Source: Pleomorphomonas sp. (lineage in GTDB: Bacteria > Pseudomonadota > Alphaproteobacteria > Rhizobiales > Pleomorphomonadaceae). From it: DNA of 64,000 nt. Under the pieces are notes generated by a model. The model saw only the letters and a list, made by a program, of their open reading frames with translations. It searched no databases and was not told where the DNA came from. How positions within the stretch are numbered: position 1 is the stretch's first letter; the number at the start of each line of letters is the position of its first letter. Positions 1 to 7,395 of the stretch are shown here, piece by piece. The position numbers were made by a program, and so were the translations under genes. The stretch is from contig JAUVXG010000001.1 of NCBI GenBank assembly GCA_030603685.1, positions 16,333 through 80,332 on the forward strand, written 5' to 3'.

Positions 1-30
1 GGCAACGGACTTGAACTCGATTTCGGCCAT
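1..30 (-). CDS. ABC transporter ATP-binding subunit, N-terminal fragment
   Basis: Only the first ten codons are in the window, reading MAEIEFKSVA on the minus strand. This is the usual opening of MalK/UgpC-type sugar-importer ATPases. It lies 40 bp downstream of the second permease gene on the same strand, exactly where the ATPase of a binding protein-permease-permease-ATPase operon belongs. The rest lies beyond the left edge, so no Walker motif can be checked and the call rests on position plus a short N-terminal match. Confidence 0.5.
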   Translation of the reverse strand, partial: MAEIEFKSVA

Positions 31-70
31 GGTCGTTTCCCGGAAATCTCGAGGCGAAGAGGGGATAGGG

Positions 71-904
71 TCAGCCCTTGACGGCGCCGGCGGTCATCGA
101 CCGGCCTATCTGGCGATACATCAGAAGGCCGAGGATGAGGGGCGGCAGCGTCGCCAGGATCATGACGGCGGCCGCCACGCCCCAACGTACGCCACCGCCG
201 GAGGCGGCGAAGAAGAACGAGGCGCCGACCGACACGGGCGTTGCGCTGTTGGTGGTCAGCATCAGGCCGAACAGGAACTCGTTCCACGAATAGATGAAGG
301 CCAGCACCGACGAGGCGGCGACGACGTTGAGCGACATCGGCGCCACGACATAGACGAGAAGCCGCAACGTGCCCGCGCCGTCGACGCGACCGGCTTCCTC
401 GATCTCCAGCGGCAGATCGGCGATCGAGGAGGCGAACAGCACCAATACGAGCGGCACGTTGACGAGGCACAGAATGAGGGCGAGGCCGAAGCGCGTGTCG
501 AGCAGGCCGACCTGCTGGTACATCAGATAGATCGGGATGGCGAAGATGATCAGCGGCACGGCCCGGAGATTGACGGCGAGCGGAAGCAGCCAGCTCCTGC
601 CCGCGCCGAAACGCGCCATGGCGTAGGCGGCGGGAAAGGCCAGCGCGATGGCGAGCACCGAGCCGATCAGCGAGGCGACAAGGCTGTTGGTCAGGAAGTG
701 CAGGATGTCGAAGCGGTCGGCCATGGCAAAGACGGCCGCGTAGTTGTCGAGCGTCGGCGCCTCGATGAACAGCGAGGCATTGGTCATGATCTCCGCCTCG
801 CTCTTCAGCGAGGTGACCAGCGTCGCGATCACCGGGAAGTTCAGGATCACCACGGCAGCGATGAACACCAGCCACCGCAGGGCGTTGACGAGGGGCTTCC
901 TCAT
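71..904 (-). CDS. Carbohydrate ABC transporter permease, MalG type
   Basis: A 277-residue inner-membrane permease of the binding-protein-dependent (MalG/UgpE) family. It has about six hydrophobic helices, the first near residues 10-30 (LRWLVFIAAVVILNF). The EAA cytoplasmic loop that docks on the ATPase reads EEAGRVDGAGTLRLL. The start is the ATG at 904, because the four-base ATGA overlap with the upstream permease gives translational coupling. The longer reading frame to 1567 is the antisense of nothing real and merely runs through the first permease in another frame. The neighbouring NanE-NanK enzyme suggests an amino-sugar substrate; that is inference. Confidence 0.9.
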   Translation of the reverse strand: MRKPLVNALRWLVFIAAVVILNFPVIATLVTSLKSEAEIMTNASLFIEAPTLDNYAAVFAMADRFDILHFLTNSLVASLIGSVLAIALAFPAAYAMARFGAGRSWLLPLAVNLRAVPLIIFAIPIYLMYQQVGLLDTRFGLALILCLVNVPLVLVLFASSIADLPLEIEEAGRVDGAGTLRLLVYVVAPMSLNVVAASSVLAFIYSWNEFLFGLMLTTNSATPVSVGASFFFAASGGGVRWGVAAAVMILATLPPLILGLLMYRQIGRSMTAGAVKG

Positions 905-1770
905 AGCGGCGCCTTTCTGGCAGTGAGGCCGTTGATCACCCAAAGCACCACGAAGGATGCCACGAGCAGCAACATCGAGGCGGCAACGGCGAGGCCTATG
1001 TCGCCCACCTTGAAGAAGGCCTGGTAGATGTAGATGCTCATCGACGTTGTGGAACCGCCGGCGCCCGGTCCGACCAGGGTGTAGAGGTTGTCGAACACCC
1101 GGAAGCTGTCGATGAAGCGAATGAAGAAGGTGATGCCGATCGCCGGCATCATCAACGGCAGGTCGATGTTGAGAAACAGCCGCCGGCCACGCGCCCCGTC
1201 CAGCGCCGCCGCCTCGCGAACATCGGGCGAGATCGCCGCATAGGACGAATGCAGGATCAAGAGCGCAAAAGGCGTCCATTGCAGCGTCTCGACGGTCACC
1301 AGCGTCGTAAAGGCCCAGTCGCGGCCGAGGAAGGCGGGAAAATCGCCGTACCACTCGAGAAGATAATACGGCACGGCCCCGACAAACTCGTGCAGGATCA
1401 GCCGATACATCAGTCCGACCAGCGCCGGCGCCACCATCATCGGCAGCATCAGAAGCGCGATCAGCCAGGGCCGCTTGGCAAACAGCGGCGCCAGAAACAC
1501 GGCAAGCGCGAGACCGGCCACCACCTGGATGACTGAGACGATCAGCCCGAAGCGCAGGGAGAACCATGCGGCGGCCCAGAACTCCGGATCGGCCATGGCC
1601 TTGGCATAGTTGGAAAAGCCGATCGGCTCCGGCGCGCGGATGTCCTCGAAACCGACGCGCGAGATCGAATAGATGATGTCGAGAACGAGTGGGAACCCGA
1701 GAAGGGCGATGAGAAAGGCCGTGAGCGGGGCGATCAGAAGGCGCCCCTCGAAACGGGAAGTCCGCGGCAT
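901..1770 (-). CDS. Carbohydrate ABC transporter permease, MalF type
   Basis: A 289-residue permease of the MalF/UgpA family, partner of the MalG-type subunit whose start codon overlaps its stop. Hydrophobic segments begin at residue about 12 and recur roughly six times. The EAA loop reads REAAALDGARGRRLF around residues 185-199. It is short compared with enterobacterial MalF and lacks the large periplasmic insert, as is typical of the sugar permeases of this class in alphaproteobacteria. It is co-directional with the binding-protein gene but separated from it by 164 bp containing a hairpin. Confidence 0.9.
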   Translation of the reverse strand: MPRTSRFEGRLLIAPLTAFLIALLGFPLVLDIIYSISRVGFEDIRAPEPIGFSNYAKAMADPEFWAAAWFSLRFGLIVSVIQVVAGLALAVFLAPLFAKRPWLIALLMLPMMVAPALVGLMYRLILHEFVGAVPYYLLEWYGDFPAFLGRDWAFTTLVTVETLQWTPFALLILHSSYAAISPDVREAAALDGARGRRLFLNIDLPLMMPAIGITFFIRFIDSFRVFDNLYTLVGPGAGGSTTSMSIYIYQAFFKVGDIGLAVAASMLLLVASFVVLWVINGLTARKAPL

Positions 1771-1902
1771 ACGGGTCTCGTCCTCGAAAGATCGGCGACG
1801 GCGGAAATGTACCGCGCGCCGGCCGGGGGGAGACCGACGCGCGGAATGGCGGCGCGGCGCTGCTGGCTCAACTATTTACCGCAATCCGCCGGAGTTGGAA
1901 CA

Positions 1903-1921
1903 GTGGCGGTCAGGCCGCCAC
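1903..1921 (-). repeat. Intercistronic hairpin between binding protein and permease
   Basis: A perfect 7-bp inverted repeat (GTGGCGG / CCGCCAC, loop TCAGG) lies just after the stop codon of the binding-protein gene. No T-run follows it on the minus strand, so it is not a classical terminator. Hairpins at this place in ABC operons commonly protect the upstream message from 3' exonucleases and so raise the amount of binding protein over the membrane subunits. That role is inferred from position. Confidence 0.5.
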
Positions 1922-1934
1922 CGTCCGGATATGA

Positions 1935-3254
1935 TCAAGGCTTCAGGAGATCGGCCATGCCCGCCTTGGTCGCGGCCAGCGCCTCGTCGAGCGACTTGTC
2001 GCCGGCCCAGTAGGCGGTGAACTCCTTGGCCTGCAGCTCATAGACCTGCAACGCCTTGGCGGCGGTCCCGCCGTGCATGACGAAGCCATAGGCCCCGGCG
2101 AACTGGCCAAGCTTGACGAGGTCCGGTCGTTCGGTACTGACCTTGGCCACCACCTCGTCGCTGAGCGCCGGCGAGCCGCCGGCCTTGGCGTAGATCTCCA
2201 TGGCATCGGGCGTGCCAAGCCAGTTCAGGAACTTGACGGCGCCCTCCTTGTTCTTGGACGCCTTGTTGATGCCGAGACCGAGACCGTGGATGTGGGTGAA
2301 ACGGCCCTCCGGGCCGGCAGGCGGCGCGACCGTGCCAATCTTGCCGGCAACGGCGGGCGTCTTTTCCTTGTTGTCGAGATCGCCGAAGGCGGCGTTCCAC
2401 TGCACCATTGTCGCCACTTGGCCGGCGCCGAAGGCGGCATTGGCCTCGGCGAACTCGTAGGTGGTCGAATCCTTGGGCGACGTGCCCTCGTCATAGAGCT
2501 TCTTGTAGATATCGAGCGCCGTGCGATAGGCGGGGCTGTCGACGGTGATCTCGCCCTTGTCGTTCATCCAGTCGCCGCCCTGGGCGCGCGCGACCGAGTG
2601 CCAGACCATCATGTTGAACAAGAGGTTCTTCATCTGGAGAACCGTGCCGTAGCGGGTCGGGCTGTCCGAGTTGATCGACTTGGTGAAGAACAGCGCCGTC
2701 GCCATCCAGTCTTCCCAGGTCCAGGCGTCCGGGTCCTTGGGCTCGAGCGTCTTGCCGAGATATTTCTCGGAGATCTCGCCGTATTTCGCCTTCCAGTCGG
2801 CATCGGAGAGCAGCTTCTCGATGAGGTCGCTGCGGTAATACATGAAGTGCAGCGACAGATCGGTCGGGATGCCGTACTGCTTGCCGTCATATTGCATGGT
2901 CGCCAGCACCTTCTCGGGGAAGGTCGCCTTGGAGGCGTCCGGCAGCGTGATCGGATCCATGAACGGCGCATAGCGACCGAGCGCATAGGTAGCGAGAAGG
3001 TTGACGTCGAAATCGGTCGAGCCGGCGGCGAGATCGGCGGCCAGCTTGTCGAAGAAGCCGTCGCGATTGAAGAAGATCAGCTTCACCTTGTCGGCGTCGG
3101 AAGCTATAGCGTTGTAGGCGTCCGCCGCCTTGCGCAGGCCGGCCTCCTCAGGTCCTCCCGGCCATCCGAGAACGGTCACCTCGGCCATGGCTCCGGTCAC
3201 ACCCAACGCCGCGAACAGGGCGGCACTGGTCAGAAGGGTTTTCAGTCGCGTCAT
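1935..3254 (-). CDS. ABC transporter extracellular solute-binding protein, family 1
   Basis: A 439-residue periplasmic binding protein of the MalE/UgpB type. The N-terminus is a Sec signal peptide (MTRLKTLLTSAALFAALGVT, cleavage likely after GAMA), and the mature part has the two-lobed family layout with the sugar-pocket aromatics in runs such as DPDAWTWEDW. A good ribosome site (AGGGGACA) precedes the ATG. It starts 18 bp after the NanE-NanK stop, so catabolic enzyme and importer are one transcription unit. The ligand is not readable from sequence; N-acetylmannosamine, sialic acid or a glycoside of either fits the neighbour. Confidence 0.88.
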   Translation of the reverse strand: MTRLKTLLTSAALFAALGVTGAMAEVTVLGWPGGPEEAGLRKAADAYNAIASDADKVKLIFFNRDGFFDKLAADLAAGSTDFDVNLLATYALGRYAPFMDPITLPDASKATFPEKVLATMQYDGKQYGIPTDLSLHFMYYRSDLIEKLLSDADWKAKYGEISEKYLGKTLEPKDPDAWTWEDWMATALFFTKSINSDSPTRYGTVLQMKNLLFNMMVWHSVARAQGGDWMNDKGEITVDSPAYRTALDIYKKLYDEGTSPKDSTTYEFAEANAAFGAGQVATMVQWNAAFGDLDNKEKTPAVAGKIGTVAPPAGPEGRFTHIHGLGLGINKASKNKEGAVKFLNWLGTPDAMEIYAKAGGSPALSDEVVAKVSTERPDLVKLGQFAGAYGFVMHGGTAAKALQVYELQAKEFTAYWAGDKSLDEALAATKAGMADLLKP

Positions 3255-3272
3255 TTTGTGTCCCCTTGGATT

Positions 3273-4796
3273 CTATAATGTGCGACGGGCGAGATCGGCG
3301 GCGCCGATCACGCCAGCGGATTTTCCGAGAGCCGCAGCGCGGATCTCGGGCTTCAGGTGTGGCGGCAGATGCACCAGCCGCGCTTCGAGGCGCGCGCGAT
3401 AGCCGTCGGCCAGGCCGACGCCACCGCCGACGACCATGACGGCCGGATCGAACAGCAGTTGCAGGTTCTCAAGAAGCCGCGCGACCACATCGACCGAGCG
3501 GTCGACCACGGCGGACGCCCAGGCCTCGCCACGTGCCGCGGCGGCGAAGACGGCCGGGGCGTCGACGGAGTGGCCGAGCGCCGCAGCCGCGTCGGCCAGA
3601 AAGCTGCCGCTCGCCAGCGTTTCGAGCGGAACCCCGGCCGTCTCGTGAGTGAAGCCGACCGAGCCGGCGACACCACCGCGACCGACGAGCAATCGTCCGC
3701 CAATGACGGCGCCACCGCCGATGCCTGTCGAGACGGTGACGAACACAAGATCGCGGCCGGCGCCGGCGCCGAAGCGGTACTCGCCCCAGGCAGCGGCCTG
3801 CGCGTCGTTATGGAGCACCACCGGCCTGCCGAGACGCTTCGCCAGCGCGTCGGCCAACGGATAGTTCGATGATACCGGCAGCGTACCGGGGTTGAGCGCC
3901 GACCAGCGCCCCTCATGCACGACGCCGGTGACAGCCCCGCCCACCGCGCCATAACCGCCTTGCCAGGGGGCCGCCAGCTCGGCAATGGCGTCGCACCAGT
4001 CATCCGGATCGACCCGCCTGTCCGTGCCTTTCTCGCGCTGGTCTACGACTCGGTCGCCGTCGACCAGAGCCACCAGCGTCTTGGTGCCGCCGAGATCGAA
4101 GGCCAGTGCCGGCTGGGTGGCAGCGGCGCGGGCCACATCGATGGCATCGGCAAACCAGCGCGTGATGTGCTCGGGACGAGTGATGGCCGAACCGACGACG
4201 ACACCATGGGCGCCGAGCCGGATCGCCTCCGCCGCCTGTTCCGGCACGCGGATGCGCCCTTCGGCGATCACTGGACGGCCAAGCCGCACGGCAGCGGCGA
4301 GCAATGGAAAATCAGGCTCCGACGGCTCGGGACCGCCGGTATAGCCGGACATGGTGGTGCCCACGACATCGACGCCGAGCGCCACCGCCGCCCTCGCCTC
4401 TTCGATGGTCGAGATATCGGCCATCGCAAGCTTGCCTCGGGCGTGCACGGCTTTGCACAGATCGGCGACCGGACCCGGCCGGACGCGATCGGTCGCATCG
4501 AAGGCGATGATGTCGGCGCCGGCGTCGGCCAGCGCAATGACATCGTCCAGAAAGGGCGTGATGCGGATCGGAGAGGTATCGAGATCGCGCTTGATTAGAC
4601 CGATGATCGGCGCATCCGTCGCCGCCCTGACCGCCCTGAGGTTGGCGATGCCCTCGATGCGAAGCCCTCGACCGCCCGAGGCCAGGGCAGCCAGCGCGAA
4701 GCCAACCACTTGATCGGGATGATCCAGCGGTCCCTCCGGCACCGGCTGGCAGGAAACGACGAGCGATGAGGCGAAGCGCTTGAGGCAGTCGGACAC
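3273..4796 (-). CDS. nanEK: Fused N-acetylmannosamine-6-P 2-epimerase / ROK kinase
   Basis: One 507-residue chain joins NanE (about residues 1-225) to a ROK-family ManNAc kinase, NanK (about 229-507). Together they turn ManNAc into GlcNAc-6-P. The NanE part shows VSCQPVP, the IKRD lysine near residue 69, GTTMSGYT and VIAEGR; the kinase part shows FDLGGTK (about 233-239), catalytic Asp in HNDAQAAAWGE and GTGIGGG-like STGIGGGAV. The usual ROK zinc motif CxCGxxGC is absent: the chain goes straight from VGFTHETAG to VPLETLASG. The start is GTG at 4796 with GAGGAA upstream, matching NanE N-termini; the longer TTG start at 4853 falls in an operator-like repeat. No NanA lyase is in the window. Confidence 0.88.
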   Translation of the reverse strand: MSDCLKRFASSLVVSCQPVPEGPLDHPDQVVGFALAALASGGRGLRIEGIANLRAVRAATDAPIIGLIKRDLDTSPIRITPFLDDVIALADAGADIIAFDATDRVRPGPVADLCKAVHARGKLAMADISTIEEARAAVALGVDVVGTTMSGYTGGPEPSEPDFPLLAAAVRLGRPVIAEGRIRVPEQAAEAIRLGAHGVVVGSAITRPEHITRWFADAIDVARAAATQPALAFDLGGTKTLVALVDGDRVVDQREKGTDRRVDPDDWCDAIAELAAPWQGGYGAVGGAVTGVVHEGRWSALNPGTLPVSSNYPLADALAKRLGRPVVLHNDAQAAAWGEYRFGAGAGRDLVFVTVSTGIGGGAVIGGRLLVGRGGVAGSVGFTHETAGVPLETLASGSFLADAAAALGHSVDAPAVFAAAARGEAWASAVVDRSVDVVARLLENLQLLFDPAVMVVGGGVGLADGYRARLEARLVHLPPHLKPEIRAAALGKSAGVIGAADLARRTL

Positions 4797-4852
4797 GGTT
4801 TCCTCGCTGCTGTTCACTGGATGATTGGTAGCAGCGAAAGAACCAGTCAGCA

Positions 4853-4891
4853 ACCAGTTTGGACTAAAGGCCTATAATTTGCCCAACTGGT
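4853..4891. promoter_or_regulatory. Operator-like inverted repeat upstream of nanEK
   Basis: The arms ACCAGTTTGG (4853-4862) and CCCAACTGGT (4882-4891) match as an inverted repeat at nine of ten positions. They flank an AT-rich 19-bp centre in the 111 bp between the GntR gene and nanEK. A half-copy, AACCAGT, recurs at 4841-4847. HutC-type GntR repressors bind such dyads next to their own gene, so the adjacent regulator is the likely ligand-responsive repressor. The site is read from sequence; the binding partner is inferred. Confidence 0.55.
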
Positions 4892-4907
4892 ATCACAGTG
4901 ATCACAT

Positions 4908-5675
4908 TCAATCCTGAGCGCGCAGCTCAACCAAAAAGTCGTAGCGCTCCCCGCAATAATAGGTGCGCGTGAACTCCACGGGGGTGCCGTCGGCCGTGAA
5001 GCAGCGACGCTCGGCAACCAGCAACGGCGCGCCGATCTCCAGGTGGAGCAGGCGCCCGTCCTCCATACCAGCCACGGCGGCGCGCAGCCGCTGCAAGGCC
5101 CTGACAGGCCGACGGTTTCGCTCGGCCAGCACGTCGTAGAGCGAACCCGTGACCACCTCCGGGTCGTCCAGCACGTCGGCCGGCACCACGGCGTGTTCGA
5201 TGGCCATCGGCATGCCATCGCCGGTTCTGAGGCGCTTCAGGCGGCAGACGCGGGCACCCACCGACAGATGAAGCGCCATGATCTCGGCCGGCGAGGCGGG
5301 ACCGACTTCCCGGCTGATCCATGTCATACCCGGTTCGATGCCGCGCGAGCGCATGTCCTCGGAAAAGGACGTGAGGGCGGACAGCGGCTTCTCGACTCTC
5401 TCGGCCACGGCGGTACGCGCGCCGTGGCGGCGAATCAGCACGCCGTCGCCGACCAGCGTCTCTATGGCCTTTCGCACCGACGTGCGGGAGACGTCGATCG
5501 CCTCCGCGAAGTCTCGTTCCCCAGGGAGAACGTCGCCAGTCCCGAGCACCCCTTCGGTAATCGCCTGTCTGAGCGCCGACGCGAGGTCACGATAGATGAC
5601 GCCACTCGAATGCCGGTCGAGAGCGCCGCGAAGAAACTGGATAAGGGGCGTTTGGCTGAGCGCGAAGTCGGACAT
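4908..5675 (-). CDS. GntR/HutC-family transcriptional regulator with UTRA domain
   Basis: A 255-residue repressor-type regulator. A winged helix (about residues 25-90, with LPGERDFAEAIDVSRTSVRK) is followed by a UTRA effector domain (about 110-250, including RLRTGDGMPMAIE and FTRTYYCG). The start is ATG at 5675. The longer frame to 5897 translates the antisense of a tRNA and is rejected. It is the first gene of the amino-sugar locus, 111 bp upstream of nanEK, with an inverted repeat between them. The effector is probably a phosphorylated amino sugar, as for NagR/NanR-like members; that is inference from context. Confidence 0.9.
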   Translation of the reverse strand: MSDFALSQTPLIQFLRGALDRHSSGVIYRDLASALRQAITEGVLGTGDVLPGERDFAEAIDVSRTSVRKAIETLVGDGVLIRRHGARTAVAERVEKPLSALTSFSEDMRSRGIEPGMTWISREVGPASPAEIMALHLSVGARVCRLKRLRTGDGMPMAIEHAVVPADVLDDPEVVTGSLYDVLAERNRRPVRALQRLRAAVAGMEDGRLLHLEIGAPLLVAERRCFTADGTPVEFTRTYYCGERYDFLVELRAQD

Positions 5676-5825
5676 TGGCCTGCGGAGCGATCGTGAGTTG
5701 TGCGTCCGATGTATCAGGTCGGGTCCGAAAGAGAAACACGGCGAGAGGTCATGATGGCGGCGCGTTCCCGCCCAATAATCGCCACGGGCTCCCGGCACGA
5801 TCCGGAACCATGCAAAGTGGAAATT

Positions 5826-5911
5826 TGGTGCCCCAGGCCGGACTCGAACCAGCACGTTCTCGCGAACAACAGATTTTGAGTCTGCCGCGTCTACCATTTC
5901 GCCACTGGGGC
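5826..5911 (-). tRNA. tRNA-Leu (anticodon CAA)
   Basis: On the minus strand the acceptor arm GCCCCAG pairs with CTGGGGC, followed by discriminator A and an encoded CCA. The anticodon loop CTCAAAA gives anticodon CAA, and GGTTCGAGTCC is a standard T-arm. A long variable arm (TGTTCGCGAGAACGT) identifies a class II tRNA. Its antisense translation explains the spurious N-terminal extension of the GntR reading frame. Confidence 0.97.
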
Positions 5912-5922
5912 AGCGGAGGCGG

Positions 5923-5950
5923 AATATAGCCGTCGGCGTTCAGCCGTCAA
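5923..5950 (-). promoter_or_regulatory. Sigma-70 promoter of tRNA-Leu
   Basis: Read on the minus strand: -35 TTGACG, a 16-bp spacer and -10 TATATT, ending 11 bp before the tRNA 5' end. Both hexamers are near consensus and the spacing is appropriate. Confidence 0.7.
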
Positions 5951-6065
5951 CGGTCGATCGGAAAAAGATCGCTTCCGAAAGAGCTTTGTAGGCTAAGCGC
6001 CGTGCTTAACAAGGCGGAAAGGTCCCGCGCTTACTGTAGTCATCTCACTTGCCAGGAATCCCATC

Positions 6066-6596
6066 ATGCCCATGCGTTCGCCCCCAGCCTCTCCGTCCGC
6101 CACATCCGGCGGCGCCCAGGCGGTCTTGGGCGGCCGTCGCCTCGTCGGGCACCTCATGGGACGGCGCACCGTGACCCAGTCGATCATTGGCGAAAGCGAC
6201 GACCCGACGTCGGACGAAACCCGTCCGGTGGCTCTCGTCGTTGACGACAGCCCGATCGCCCGCATGTTGATCGCGAGCATCCTGGAGTCCTTCGAGGTCG
6301 ATGTGTACGAAGCGGGCGGCAGCGCCGAGGCGCAATCGGTCGTCGCCACCTGCCGGCCGGATGTCGTGATCGTCGACTGGACGTTGCGCTCGGAAACCGC
6401 GACCGACGTCCTCGACGCGCTTGAGACCCGCTTTAGCGGCGAACTGCCGCCGGTTGTCATGATCAGCGCCTCGGCGCGCATGCCGACCGAGCTTCGCGCC
6501 ACCGCGACGCTTCGCAAACCCTTCACGCCGCGCGAACTCTACGCGGCGCTCGCCGCTGCCTTCTCGAGCAAGGGAAGCGGCGCCGCCGAGGCCTGA
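6066..6596 (+). CDS. Stand-alone response-regulator receiver protein
   Basis: A 176-residue protein with a CheY-like receiver from about residue 54 to the end. The acidic pocket is in VVDDSP, the phospho-acceptor Asp in VIVDW, the switch serine in MISAS and the conserved lysine in LRKPF. No output domain follows. An unusual N-terminal stretch of about 50 residues (Pro/Ser/Gly-rich, then Arg-rich) precedes the receiver. The alternative start at 6156 (MGRRTVTQ) would remove most of it, but CAGGAA upstream of 6066 favours the long form. No cognate kinase lies next to it. Confidence 0.82.
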   Translation: MPMRSPPASPSATSGGAQAVLGGRRLVGHLMGRRTVTQSIIGESDDPTSDETRPVALVVDDSPIARMLIASILESFEVDVYEAGGSAEAQSVVATCRPDVVIVDWTLRSETATDVLDALETRFSGELPPVVMISASARMPTELRATATLRKPFTPRELYAALAAAFSSKGSGAAEA

Positions 6597-6620
6597 GCGG
6601 ATCCGGCAGCGCCCTTGTCA

Positions 6621-7220
6621 TCACCTGATGGTCAGACCGACCGACGGCGCAAAGCCGCTTGTGGCGCCCATCAGCGTGCCACCGGCGGCGACAACAGGCG
6701 GATGGGCCAGGATCAGGCACCAGAACACCTTGTACTTGGAGTTCGGGTTGTAGGCGGTAGCGATGCCCATCAGACTCATGTCCGGGTCCTTCATGCCGCG
6801 ATCATGCGGCGGCGATTGTCGCCATCCCGAAAACGCCTCGGCCAACGTGTGATAGCCCGCCGCGACGTTTTCGCCGGCGTTGGAGAAGGGATAGCCATAG
6901 CCCTTGAGGCGAGTGCCGAGCAGGGAATGGCCGTCCACGTCGTGGCCCATCTTGTCGGCGGCCGCCATCTTCCTCGCATAGTCCTCGGCGATTCGGTTGA
7001 GACGCGGATCAAGCGTCAAAGGCGCGATGCCCGATTGCGCACGATACTGATTGAGCATGGTCAGCGCCTTGGTCTCGTCGACCCGGGCCGTCGGCGAGGC
7101 AAGGTCCTCGTAGAAGGTCGGCTTGGGTGGCGGTGGCGGTGCGCTCTGGCAGGCGGCAAGAAACAATGCCGCGCAAAGCGGCAGGAAGGCGAAGGCGCGT
7201 CCGGACACGGGAATCTCCAT
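6621..7220 (-). CDS. CAP-domain (SCP/PR1-like) lipoprotein
   Basis: A 199-residue envelope protein. A signal peptide ends in the lipobox LAAC (about residue 23), followed by a proline-rich linker and a CAP domain (about 45-185) with the pattern LNQYRAQSG, ENVAAGYHT and AFSGWRQSPPHD. The family includes secreted proteins of diverse, mostly undefined activity. The start is ATG at 7220, since the longer frame would bury the signal peptide. It converges with the receiver gene, 24 bp away. Confidence 0.85.
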   Translation of the reverse strand: MEIPVSGRAFAFLPLCAALFLAACQSAPPPPPKPTFYEDLASPTARVDETKALTMLNQYRAQSGIAPLTLDPRLNRIAEDYARKMAAADKMGHDVDGHSLLGTRLKGYGYPFSNAGENVAAGYHTLAEAFSGWRQSPPHDRGMKDPDMSLMGIATAYNPNSKYKVFWCLILAHPPVVAAGGTLMGATSGFAPSVGLTIR

Positions 7221-7395
7221 GAAGGCTCGATCGGCAAACCGATCGGCAGGTGGATTTGCCAGCAAGAACACGAACGGATGGTTAAATTTCGGCAAGCCTC
7301 GGACATCGCGCAAGAGGCTGAATGGCTCTCGCCTTCGCCGTTGCCGGCATGCTAGGCTGACATTTCTCCGCAATTGTCCGTAGAGAGGTCAACCC

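Noticed and set aside
4797..4853. Upstream TTG start for nanEK
   Set aside because: It lies at the edge of the operator-like repeat and lacks a ribosome site; GTG 4796 has GAGGAA and matches NanE.
5676..5897. N-terminal extension of the GntR reading frame (MVDAADSKSVV...)
   Set aside because: It translates the antisense of the tRNA-Leu gene at 5826-5911. The start at 5675 gives a normal GntR N-terminus.
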